A stretch of 64,000 nucleotides of DNA from the NCBI GenBank assembly GCA_015501595.1, contig JADNRX010000054.1, positions 62,001 to 126,000 of the forward strand. Direction: 5' to 3'. Of the stretch, positions 23,319 to 34,208 are shown one piece after another. Below the pieces are notes generated by a model. The model was not told the DNA's origin. It ran no database searches and saw nothing but the letters and a program-made list of their open reading frames with translations. A program made the translations under genes and the position numbers. How positions within the stretch are numbered: the first letter of the stretch is position 1; the number at the start of each line of letters is the position of its first letter. This DNA comes from Hymenopellis radicata (Eukaryota; Basidiomycota; Agaricomycetes; Agaricales; Physalacriaceae).

Positions 23319-23644
23319 TCGCGTTTAGATGATCGTGGTCCGGAACCAAGTCGTGACACGTGCGTGGCACTTTTGGTCGCCGTCCCTTCCACGCTGCGGC
23401 TCACAGCTGATTGACGTCCATCTAAGCACCATGAGGCCGTATCTCGAGTTCAAGTGCTTCTCTCGGTTTTGTTTTGCCTGACGGGCGTACCTACTTCAAT
23501 TGCCATTCCACTGGCCTGCACGTAACGTAAGATAGTTTCCATGTTTCGTTCTGCGATACTGTACAAGATACATTCTTTGCTTTACTTCTCGTGTACGCGG
23601 CCTTTCCTTATCTCGTGTAGGCGCATTCTTTGCTTCATCATAAA

Positions 23645-25170
23645 TCACAAATCACCAGAGAATTGTGTCAAGCAGGATGGATGCTGGCCATCGTTACACT
23701 GCATCGTGAATGAGAGGTCGGCCGCTTGTCCATCTGTCGAGAAAACCCTAGAACTTATGTTCGGAAACAACCGCAAAATTGTTTTGCGCAACAGCTGCCG
23801 CCGCAGCTCTTGACTCCTTAACGAGACGGTATAATACTGTCGCATTAAATGCGGCCTGCTGCTGGCAGGATCTTCAAGAGCGTCGCGGAAGCGACCCTCA
23901 TGAACACGGTTGTCATTCGACAGCCAGTTTACTGAGAGACCGAAAGTATCGATATCCTGTCGTGCAGCCATGAGGATCTCGATGCGCGTCCATAGCCAAT
24001 ACGATTGAGGGACTACAGGCACACGCATAGGGTTATGCGAGGTGTATTCTTTACCGTAGAATAGCGAGGAGTGAATCCATTTCAGGCCGGTATTTTGGTA
24101 CCGCTGTAAAGTCGCGTGATACAGCATCAATAGACCTTCGTTCCAGACTTCATTCATCGTGCCACACTCGAAGTGGAATCCAGTGAGGCCTACTAGTCGA
24201 ATTGGCGTATTACGAAGCTGATCACGGTTTTCAACTGTTGAACATATCAGTCATGGATCTTATGAGTAACAGTACTGACATACTTGTAATCGTCGATAAC
24301 CTTGAGACGTCAAAGAATAACTCCTTGACGTGCTGGCGGCAGAGGAAACTATTAATGCCGGCGATGATATTGGGAGTGATGTGCTGGGCGTCAACCCTGA
24401 GTCTGCGTGCGGAAAAGATAGAAGTTGGGAGGTCGAGCAGTACACTGAGTATTTCCACGCTGCTGGACGAGAGAATGCTGACTTCCAGCTCTCTGACCTG
24501 TAGTGGATCATGCTTAGCGCGTATCGGAGTTCTAGTCAGAGCCCGAGGGACCGAGCCCTTCTCAGAGAAGGTAATATCGTGGAGTCTGAGCATGTCCATT
24601 TGGTCCTTGGCAAAGACGGTGACGAGCCAGCCGAGCTGTCGATAGCTCAGAGTACACTGGACGATCTCCAGATCCTGAAGCCGGAATTGACCCGCCGGGA
24701 TGCTTGTCCAGAATGTCTGATGCGCAGATTTGGATGCCTGCGTAAAGTCCAGATTTGCGAGAACGACAACATTTAAGTTCTCGAGCAACGCTATCATGGG
24801 TCCAATTCGGGGGTTACGCACGATCTCATTGATTTGACGGCCTCCAGGATAATGATGATCCTCAAGGAGAAGAGTCCGTGGATGTTTGGCGAGGGACGGG
24901 CTGTCGGAGATGTGATACATTAAATCGCCCACGGCAGCATCGACGTCAACCCAAGGCCCTGCAAGAATGTGCTCGAAGAGACCCTCTGTCAACGTCTCGA
25001 CGTACGGCTGATTCACTTCAGCAAACGATAAAGCTCCACCAATCGAGTTCAAGTCGCTGATGGCACGACGACGGATGGCATTTGGAATATCACCTAAAAA
25101 CGCATGGCCCTCGTTAGGTTAGTAGTGGTTTCACGGTGGTGAAAACTTGTGTTACCTCTGACTTGGACAT
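23645..25170 (-). CDS. F-box/LRR-like protein of the Agaricomycete type
   Basis: The main exon reads from about 25100 to 24284. It contains leucine-rich, periodic segments such as LENLNVVVLANLDF, LQDLEIVQCTLSY and VRELEVSILSSSSVEILSVL. A 49-nt intron (24235-24283, GTATGT...AACAG) joins ...STITI to ENRDQLRNTPIRLVGL, and the second exon runs to the stop at 23645. Such proteins usually start with an F-box and act as substrate receptors of SCF ubiquitin ligases, but I cannot see a clear F-box. A short first exon MSKSE at 25170 with an AG acceptor near 25106 is likely, but its phase does not fit the next exon without a one-base change. The start is therefore uncertain. Confidence 0.55.
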
Positions 25171-26398
25171 TATGTAAGATTGCTCGATGAGGTCTATGAA
25201 GTTGGGGAGGGGTGTGAGAAGTGAAGAAAATGATGTCGCTTGAAGGTGAAGAACACGACTATTTAAAGGAGAGGGTGCAAGGGCTGATGGGACCAAGAAC
25301 AAAAGACACCACCTAGACAACAAGAGCGTGGAAAAGAGAGGCTGTTGTTAAGCCGACCTGGCTCTCCTGGGAGCCAGAGGGAGAACAAGGAGATCTAAAA
25401 CGTCGGCAGAAAGATCTCGAAGGTAACAGTCCATGTTTGGGACGTAGGCAGGGTAATAACATGGATCAGTGTACTCGAGGGCACAACCCTTATTATCGGC
25501 CACCAACTATCAGTGTAAATTCGGCGCTCGAAAGAGATGCCAGACCACAAGTGGAAAGTACTACATGCGGAATGACAACCGCATACAGGCCGTCATGCTG
25601 TCAATGTAACCGAGGAGGGAAGATTGGCGCCTTGATATAACGAACAAAGCCTGGACATGAGTTATAGTGCTGATACCGCAGACGTCCGGATAGATCTAGG
25701 GAAGATCTTACCTTTCAATACACGTTCGCAAACTGCTCATGGTGGTTTGAAAGAAAAGTCGATCAAGGTCATGTGACCGAAGACGTCTTGAAAGAACCTT
25801 GGTTCTCTGGAGTTAGGCGGGATTTGGGCAGGGCATTTTGGGTTATATTGGCGGATTAGAAGCATGATTACTTACCATATTGGGTCCGTCGAGGCATTTT
25901 GTCCTTAGTCACTAGTTTGGCGGAGGCGGATATCATAACTTCTCATTCTCAAGAACCCGTCACCAAACGCGCGATAGAAGACTAGGCGGCGTGGACGTGC
26001 AAAAGACGCCATATAAACTCGGTCCTACACGCCGTAAGGTGTAAATTCGAGGTTGAACGAGCTGCTTTGCGAGGTACGTACGCTCAGCACGTCTGTTCCA
26101 CCCTTGAATTCGAGAAGTGACAGATACAGGCCCTCATTGGGAGTCAGAATGGAATCACTGGTGTAATGCGCATCGCGGAAACCACTTTCGCATTAAATGC
26201 TCTCAACGAAGTCGAAGATCGTTTGAGACGTAGGAGTCGCTAGTCGTATGAGACAGAAGTCGAGGTTGTCTAATTAATCTACACGATATTGTATTATACA
26301 GCAGTGAAAGTATGCAGCATGGAATCTATCCCAAATGGTCCTCGACGCCAACTCGCGTCGGTTAGTAAAGACTGTCAGTCCCGTTCGACGGTTCATTT
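25171..26398. other. Intergenic, nothing recognised
   Basis: Only short ORFs on both strands. The first 150 bp should hold the promoter of the F-box/LRR-like gene, including a TTTAAAT stretch near 25260. Confidence 0.4.
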
Positions 26399-28264
26399 CT
26401 AAATCACGTCCTCGTCCTCCCTCTCTAAATCCAACAAACTCGAAAACGTTACCCGCCCATCCGAGTCCCAGACTTCGACGCCGGTGTAACGCTCCATGAA
26501 CATGTATTCATCAGGCTTCAGCGGCTCTTCGGGTAAAGACCAGTACACTGTAGTTCATATCTATTAGCGAAGGACACATTTACAAACCAATATTTACTCA
26601 CATCGGTATTTCTCGACCTGGAAATGATTGTAGAGCGCCTCCCCAATGCGTATGTTATCCCACTCGTGCTTCGCTTCTGTCGCATCAGATGTTACCTGAA
26701 TGGGTATCGGCGGATTCGGCTCAACGCGCTCTGTAACAGGGCCATTCGGCGCGCGACGCATGAGATATCTGGATGGTCAAAAATAAGACCGTTGAAGAAC
26801 ACCCGAGAACAAGAAACGCACCTGTTCACATCGAACCTCGGTACCCGATTGTAATCAGGCGAATAATGCACAGAGTACTCCTGCGGGAACCAGAGCCACT
26901 GCGAATATGTTCCGTGCTGCAAAGTCACTTCATACTCTTGTCCTAACTTTGAAAACGTCGGTGGTCGCTGGCCGGACGTAAGTCGTTTCGTCCGTTCCCG
27001 TTGATCCTTGACAGAATGTATGAATTCCCTCCGTTGCCCGAGCGTTAGCATAGATTGCTTTCCCGATCCGTCCTCCAAGAGATGATATGGCCGCGTCTGT
27101 TTCTTCCCGACGTTATCGAATCCAAAGACGCCATCACCGGTACTGATATGGCCATCCTGCATGATGCGGGCAGGGAAGATGAGGAACGTCAGGTGTGGAT
27201 TAAGGATGGTGTAGTGCGACCATTCCACCTCTTCGCTAACGTCGGAGAGGAATGGCTCCTGCATGAAGGCGGCCATGGTGCGGAAGTTGGGCATTTTCAT
27301 GAGGGTAGACACGACGTCGGGCGAGTTGCGGTAAAACATCATGTGGCCAGGAGTGAAGATGAGGACGTCGTCTTGCCAATTAGGCGAGGACGGGATGATA
27401 ACGTCGAAGGAAGGTGCAAGATCCCATGGGACTGGCGAAAGATCAGAATGATGACCAGAAAGACAGACGAGAAGGGCGTACACATTCTGTCGAAACTATA
27501 GAGTGCCGTTAGTTCAATCGATGTATCGTCAAAGACGCCTCTTACCTTCCCCACATTTCGTCAAGATCAGAAATGCCCCATATTGGTGTACGAGGATCAA
27601 CCCAACGAGAGAAGATGGCCGCGCGCATCGGGCGAAAGAAACCATTGTACTGTCGTTCATATTTAGCACGGCTCAGCACGGAGCATATGAGAATGCTCAC
27701 CATATCACCGCTTGCCCGAGCCTTCATCTTGTTCTTCAGTGCCCCGAGGTCTCCTTCCACACAATCGTCCCACTGCTCGCATGTCCACCGCGCGTGCATA
27801 TCCCAATACTCATCAAAGGTCAAGCAAACCTCTCTCGCGTTCGGGGTCTCCTCGAGGCCGGGAACGTACACGCACCCCTGGCCGTCTTCCTCCTCTGATT
27901 CTTGCGTGTATTTGATCAACAGGAAATCTATCTCTGGGTTGGCGCGGACCGACGCGAAGAAATCAGGAAGGTGGAGCTGCTCCCGCGATGGTTTCCGGAA
28001 AATGGTGATGATCGTTATTTTTGGTGCGACTGGACTGTCGGGAATCTTATGGGCGTGGTCATCGTGGGACCCATGTGAGGGAGAGGGCTTGTCATCGTAG
28101 GAGTCGGGCCTAGACGTGTCCTGAACGAGGGAAGGCACGGCGTCGTCGAATGGGAACTCCGAGGTGTCGGAAGTAGATGAACGAGCGGCGTATAAGAAAA
28201 GGGCGACAAGCAGACTGAAGAGAAAGATGGCCGGGAGGGCGCCAATGCGGCCTCTAGGGATCAT
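26399..28264 (-). CDS. Type II membrane glycosyltransferase-like protein (DUF6625-like), copy A
   Basis: ATG 28264 starts a short cytoplasmic part, then a signal anchor (AIFLFSLLVALFLYAA), an acidic stem and a catalytic-like domain. The domain begins APKITIITIF and runs through FFASVRANPEIDFLLIKY, GISDLDEMWGR and DDVLIFTPGHMMFYRN. The DLDEMWG segment resembles a DxD metal/nucleotide-sugar site, and the order of motifs resembles DUF6625, a GT-A-like family. About five introns are inferred; the last exon ends with the stop at 26399-26401. It is strongly similar to the decayed copy at 60722-62482 and more distantly to 43227-45126. A Golgi or ER glycosyltransferase is likely; donor and acceptor are unknown. 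Confidence 0.7.
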
Positions 28265-28721
28265 CGTGGGTGTCGGGAGAGAGAGAAATCAAGGGTGTTG
28301 GCGACGACATGTAAAGGATTGGGGCTGCCGTCAGTTACAGTTATGGTATGAATAATAGGGTTCGTTCGCACTCCAAAGAATGATGGATGATGTACATCCG
28401 CCATTCCGAACTGTGTATTGCAACAAATTATAAGCGGTGCATACTCTGCTTTTAACCAAAAAGACTTACTGAGAGCACCAGTTCAAAGCGTAACTTTACG
28501 GCTAGCAAGACCTTTACTATCTCGTAGGAGCTTTGTGACAGTGTCAACGAGAGAGGAGTTGAATTTCCAATCAGCTCCACGACTCCTTATCTTATCTCAG
28601 GGTCCTTGCAACACGTCATCAGAGGATAACGCCACAGTTCTCTGGGCTAATCTTCAAGGGCGTGAAGTTTGTCCATGTAAAGAACTACACTATATGGATA
28701 GTAATAATTACAAGCCCGAGA

Positions 28722-30725
28722 CTACTCTTCCAACTCTGAACTCGGCAACTTTACATCCTCCTCGTCGGGCACGTCGGTCAAGAGAACCGGCAAGATTTCA
28801 TAGACCAGTCCCAAAAGCTGCACATCCAACTGGTCTGATTTCGGCCGCGGAAGCGCAACGAGAACAGCGTGTGTCCAGTGCCGCCCAATGGGCCCAAAAC
28901 CAACTTTAGTTCTAGGCCGGGCTTCCGACTTGGACTTCTTGTTCATGCACGAACAGCGTTTGGTCGTCGTGGTACGATCACGGGATACGCGATCGTGCGT
29001 TGTCTCCTTCGAATCAACGCTTTCGTGGTCGGTTCCTTCGTCTGCGTCTGCATCTATCGCCCTCTTTGCATCATCTTTCGAGTCCCCTTCATCGTCATCG
29101 GCTTCCTCGTTGCCGTCGCCCTTAGTGTCTCCTTCATCCTCATCCTGATCATCCCCTTCCTCCGCGTCCTCGCCCTCGTCATCATCACTATCATCCGTCT
29201 TCCCGTCCTTATCCGCTCTCCCATTCATATACTTTGCCACCACGCTCTTCCGATGGATCCTCGCATAGTTGACATAGATATCCCTATACTCCATCCACTT
29301 CGGACCTTCTTCCAGTTTGACCAAGACGAGTGACCCCGGAACGTCTGGTACGTCGTCAAGGCTATCGTCATCGTCCTCATCCTCGTCGTCACTATCGTTA
29401 TCATGAACCGCGACTTGCTTGCTCTGCGTCGCCAAAAGTTTGTCCGGCTCGGTGGCGACCTTAATCGGATCGACTGCCCGCTTCTTGACACCATCGTCAG
29501 ACGAGTCGCTAGCGTCTTTCAGGTTCTTTTTGAGGGTGTCGGCGGCTTTGTCGTCTAGTGTCGTGGTATCCACAATAGTGGCGTTCCATGCCGGCGCGTA
29601 CTGTGCCATGGGACCTGCTTCGCCACCGGTGAGCATAGACAGTCCGACCTCGCCTGGGGAGGATGTGGTACGTTCATCAAAATAGAACGCTTGGGCGGTG
29701 ATCTATGCTATTGGTTAGAATGATAAAAACTTTAGAGGAACGCGACGTACATAGCTAGCCAAGCTCAACTTTTGATACTCTGGGCGAAGCTCCTCGCATG
29801 CATCCTTCGCCTCGTTGTACGCAGCGTAATTCTTCTTGGTGTAGTCTGGCGCGCCTTTGCCTGCCGCCGCCCACTTCTCCTTGTCCTCGAGCGAAGGCGG
29901 CAGCAGCTTCTTCAAGGCCGTTAGGACGTTATCGGCGACTTTGTCTCCATCGTCGTCATCCGTCTCCTTGTCCTTGTCCTTATCCGATCCGGCATCCTCG
30001 TCTGGCTGCGCCCGCCTAGCCTTATCCTCATCCACCTTCTCCTTGACATCAACCCCAACACTCGGCTCATCATCGTCATCCTTCTTATGCGCCTCGTCAT
30101 ACGCCTGTACCAACTTTGCCTCGAGTGCCGACCGTTTCTCTGTACACTTGAACCACTGCGACACGATCTTGTTCTGCTCGACAAAACTCTCCTTCGTTGC
30201 TTGCTCCCCGACCTCGAATAGAAAGTCGAGGTACGTATCAAACCACGTCTCGCCCGCCGTCGTCGCACGCGAATTTATCGTCACACCCTCGTCGTCGTCG
30301 TCCTCAAAGGACTCGGGGAAGGGCGCACGTACGAAGTTGGCTAGCGCAGCGTTGCTCTCGACAACATCGGGGCCGGCGAAGGGTGTTGTTATGATTGGAG
30401 ACGCAGTAACCCAGCGCTCGTCTGCGCCGTCGCCAATTTTGTCGTTTAGAAGGGTGCGCAGTTGTTCTTTGAGCGATGGGGGAACGGGGTCTTTGCCAGT
30501 GGCCGACGGTTGGGCGGATGCGGATGTAGTGGTTTTGGGAGGATCATCGCGGACATGGAGACGGCGGTTACCCGACTGGACTGTGCGGGCAGTATGCTTG
30601 TGGGCACGAGCGATATAAATATTGTCGGTCGAATCGGGGAGCGGTATACCAGAGCATAAGCCGATCAAGAAGAGGATTACGATTCCGAGGAGGAGAGTGA
30701 TACCGCTAATCTTGCCATGTGTCAT
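28722..30725 (-). CDS. Acidic secretory/membrane protein, paralogue 1
   Basis: ATG 30725 begins with a hydrophobic signal or anchor (ISGITLLLGIVILFLIGLC). The first exon continues through a helical region (WFKCTEKRSALEAKLVQAYD) and Asp/Glu/Lys-rich low-complexity parts to ...KLSLASY. A 40-odd-nt intron near 29705-29750 leads to ITAQAFYFDERTTSSPGEVG and further D/E-rich segments, ending at 28722. The arrangement (Y..A...C......Y block, then an APxY-type segment, then acidic repeats) parallels the gene at 39769-42466, so I infer a common family of unknown function. It lies 458 bp upstream of glycosyltransferase-like gene A on the same strand. Confidence 0.65.
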
Positions 30726-32068
30726 GCTAACGGACCAGCCGTCGCCAATGTGTTGAGATCCAGCTCGAGGGATGGGGGAAAGGACTGTTCCTACAGGCCA
30801 GCAGGTAATTTTCGCAGAGAACCAGCTCTGCGAAAGAGGGAATGGGAAAGAGAGACGTCATGGTGAACAAACGAGACGAGATGAATACGCTGGGCGACCG
30901 GTCGCTGTCGTGATGGAGCAGGTACACAGCGTTGATGGTAATCCACTCCGCCTCCGGATGGCCTGCCCGTTGCCACGTTCACGAGTCGAGGTGATCATGG
31001 CGGTGCTATGCGCCTTGGGAGACATGTAAACCGGCACTTGGACGAGACCGTGCCTGGAAATAGAGAAATGAATAGGTATCCAGAGAACAGACCGAGTAAC
31101 ATACTCGGGATCGTCATGTCATAATATTTATTCCATGCTCAGAATATCCTTCACGTACGTGCCGGAGTAGAGTGAAGCGCAAGACCGTGTATTCAAGCTT
31201 TGCGATATTTTAATCACTGGTGTTGATTCCAATTAGTTGACAGAAATAGATTATCCGATAGACAGTCACCTGTAGTCGAGTAGGCCTGATCTGAAGGCGC
31301 CCTTTATTACTTTAATACTTGAAGTGTTATCTAGGCATTGGTTCCCAAGTGGATGGTGGCTGTGCAAAGGTTACAGCTGCATCCATCGACGAAAGGGTAT
31401 GTAATGCGTACCAAACAAAGCATTATTGGCTGGACCTCCGCGACGTCGATGATAGTGCGCTCCAACTCATTTCGGCTGGTTCAGCCTACGGACTTCCTAT
31501 TGTGGATCCTTGTGGGTGCTGGAGTCAAAACAAAAACTATTCAGAAGTCTGTTCAAAATTCGGAGCTCTTTAGAGACCTCACCAAAACAAAGAGGAGGAA
31601 TCTTCGTTTTCGGAATTGCTCAAGCGCTAAGGACAGCATGGCCCGCAGACGCATATTCAATATGGAAATCGTACAGCAGCTAGAATGAAATGGCCGAGCG
31701 TCGGGGGGTCACGTAGGAAGGCCGTTGACGGGAGTTCATAGTTCAACTTCTGGAGCATTTTCCTGCAAATACAGACGACGTTCTGAAAACGGCTGTGGAA
31801 AAGATGAGTGAGTTCCCGCGAAATTGTTTCGAGACAGCACCGAGTCACTTCAAGACAGGTATGAGGAATAGAAATCCCAGTCATAAAAAAGCAGCGACTT
31901 TTGATCTAGTATTTTGAGGACCTTTGAGGAGTTTGGGTAAATGTGAATGGAGGAGGATGATGGCACAAAACAGAGCTAGGGTGATTACCTCAGCGGTCAC
32001 GGAACACCACGGTCAGGTGCACCGTGACCAAGTGACATTCTCCTTTTTTTGTTTTATCCACGACTGTC
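30726..32068. other. Intergenic, no gene recognised
   Basis: Contains the promoter sides of the acidic protein gene (minus) and the zinc-ribbon gene (plus). ORFs are short. No transposon remnant was seen. Confidence 0.4.
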
Positions 32069-33646
32069 ATGGAGCCACATACTGTGGTCAAGATGTCCCA
32101 GATAAAGCTAGTGCGTGAAAACGAAAAGTTGAAACGACAGCTCGCCGCTTCGCAACAGGTGCGTCCTCTTTTGATTTGGCTAAGATTCCTGCCGCTCACG
32201 ACTTGTTATATAGAAAGCTGCCGCGCTTCAAAATGCATTACAGGCATTTGTAAACGACAAGGATCCTATCGAAATTTCGTCTGACGAGAGTGATGATGGT
32301 GAAGTCAATGGGAAGAACGGCGAAGAGGAGGAGCAGGAAGAAGACGACAAGGAAGACGGGATACATGACCCGCATGATCCTATCTGGGACGACCATCACG
32401 GAATATATCGCTGCCCGCGTTGCACTTGGGAGGTTCTGGACGCCTACTGCCAAAGCCAACACTGCGCAACAAAACTGAATTGGACTGAGGTACGCTTTCA
32501 TTGCGCAAACCGAATTGATAATGATTTACTGACTCCTACATACAGCAACACAGTCAAGACATCGAGGAAGACGGTCCAGAAGATGAGAAATACCGCGCTA
32601 TCTCATGATCGCGCCCTTAGACCTCGGCGTACTACGCCACTTAACGACGTCCCAGCGGAGCTGCTCGCCAACATTCCGGAAATATACGCCTCATCGCCTG
32701 TAGAATATGAATCGCTCCTGCAACGTGGGGCAACGCGCCACATGTGCGAACGCTACAAGCTAAGGTACACACGTAAACGTGGTATCGTTGCTTTAGCCGA
32801 CGAAAACTTTCTCGCAGACTTCTCTACCCCCGTCGTCTGCGAAGGAGATGTGTGGAAGATTCACCTTGGGCGAAGAATTAGCCTGCACAGCGAGGATCAC
32901 GACGGAACGGAGTTCCTCACCGCTTTAGTCGAAGAGGCACTGATATACCCAATGCGTAGCGAGTACTCCAATTGTTTTGCCGAGCGTTGGGAGACCGTGG
33001 GCGAGTACGAAGCGGCTTTGGAGTGCACTGTCTGGACGACAAGGCCGATGGACAAGGGGGGCCTATCGGCGCAGTCGAGTACGACGGAGACAACAGCTCG
33101 GACGATCTCGATGCCGATGCATACGGACCTGACGGACCTGACCTCGATGGGCCGGATGGCCAGCCAAATATTGTAGGCAGGCGTTGGGAGCACGACCTAA
33201 AGATTCGCGCCGAGGATAGAGCGCTAGACCCGTCCTTCGGGAGAGTTTACAAGCCGCCTATTGGTTATGCATGGGAGAGGTATGACCCTGATACAGATGA
33301 TGAGGCGGAGGAGGGCGATAGCGACATGGAGGTGGACGATCCGACACGTCGAAACGGCTCTTGGAATTGCGACCAGTCGGACGAGGAGTTCCCTTCAGAT
33401 TACAGCGAGAACGAGATGGAAGGGTGCGACGGTGATCTTGATGACGATAGCGAGAGTGACGATGGGGAGGATTATCAGGATAAGACCGAGGGACAATCTC
33501 TGCCTACTGATGAAGAGGCCGGAGATGTGGAGATGCAGAACTCGGAGCAGCGCATTCTGAGACAGGAGGATGATATTGCAGGGATCGACTTTGACTCGGA
33601 TGAGTGCTTAAGCGGTGACGAGGACGTGCTTCATGGAAGATGTTAA
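32069..33646 (+). CDS. Zinc-ribbon-like protein with acidic tail (DUF8191-like), with one frameshift
   Basis: ATG 32069 starts a coiled-coil-like segment (LVRENEKLKRQLAASQQ). An intron follows, then an acidic stretch and a CPRC...C...C motif (GIYRCPRCTWEVLDAYC) that may bind zinc. A second intron (about 32491-32579, acceptor GGTCCAG) joins KLNWTE to KMRNTALSHDRALRPR. The conserved core contains LLQRGATRHMCERYKL, VWKIHLGRRISL and CTVWTTRPMD. After a run of six G at 33056-33061 the frame is lost. One more G would restore reading into PIGAVEYDGDN and an Asp/Glu-rich tail ending at 33646. The family is common in basidiomycetes, I believe catalogued as DUF8191, and its function is unknown. Confidence 0.7.
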
Positions 33647-34070
33647 CTAAGACTTGTGCATCATCCTTACAACCATATTTAAGAAGAATGGCTATCACTG
33701 TCATCAGCTGGACGCGACCGTGTAATGTTGCTGAGCACCGCGTTCGTCACCTGAGCCAATTAAATTGGACGGCCTAGGCCCCTATGATCTAGGCCACTCT
33801 CAACTCGGCCACTTATCCAACTTGACGTGCCCAATCAACCATGAGTAGCACCGAGAAGCCAATCAGGCCTGGCTTTCAATTTCGAATATCTGGCCTTGGC
33901 CTGGCCTCCTGCGTTACGACACGACGCGTCCATGACATGGGCACAGATCTCCACCTCCGTCATTTCGTATTCATTCAATCCAGGAGTCACCTGAAAACTC
34001 CAGGCCTCGAAGACATCTACGCCTTTTAATCCCCACTTGGACGCGTGCCGTAACTCCCATTAAACTTCGC

Positions 34071-34076
34071 TATAAA
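34071..34076 (+). promoter_or_regulatory. TATA box of the alcohol dehydrogenase gene
   Basis: TATAAA lies 133 bp upstream of the ATG at 34209 and is followed by an A/C-rich leader typical of strongly expressed fungal genes. It touches the upstream in-frame ATG at 34077. Transcription starting about 30 bp downstream would therefore exclude that ATG. Confidence 0.5.
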
Positions 34077-34208
34077 ATGTCTCTTCTCAGGACCCGGTTA
34101 GCCAACACTACAGCTGTTCTTCGACTCTCCACTAGGAGTGTTACTACTCAAACACCTCGCTCCATTCCCGTACATCCCCGAACGCACATTCACAAACACA
34201 CTATCGAC

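Larger units (their letters stand above)
14317..23375 (-). repeat. Right arm of the ~23-kb imperfect inverted duplication
   Basis: Mirror copy of the left arm, ending outward just upstream of the third ARV1 copy. There the match to the promoter side of ARV1 copy 2 fades near 23375. It lacks about 240 bp that encode the C-terminus of the multi-pass membrane protein in the left arm, and lacks the counterpart of the element at 2424-3081. It keeps the complete type I membrane protein gene, of which the left arm holds only the last ~110 bp. Confidence 0.85.

Noticed and set aside
1..23375. Mating-type B locus with pheromone genes (duplicated, diverged small genes in an inverted region)
   Set aside because: No STE3-type receptor with seven helices, and neither small gene ends in a CaaX box.
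1..23375. Giant transposon or LTR element built from the arms
   Set aside because: No reverse transcriptase, integrase, transposase, helicase or polymerase motifs seen on either strand. The arms contain host-type genes such as ARV1.
34077..34208. Using the longest ADH reading frame as the protein
   Set aside because: The upstream ATG abuts the TATA box and the inner start matches cytosolic ADHs. The long form is kept only as an alternative.
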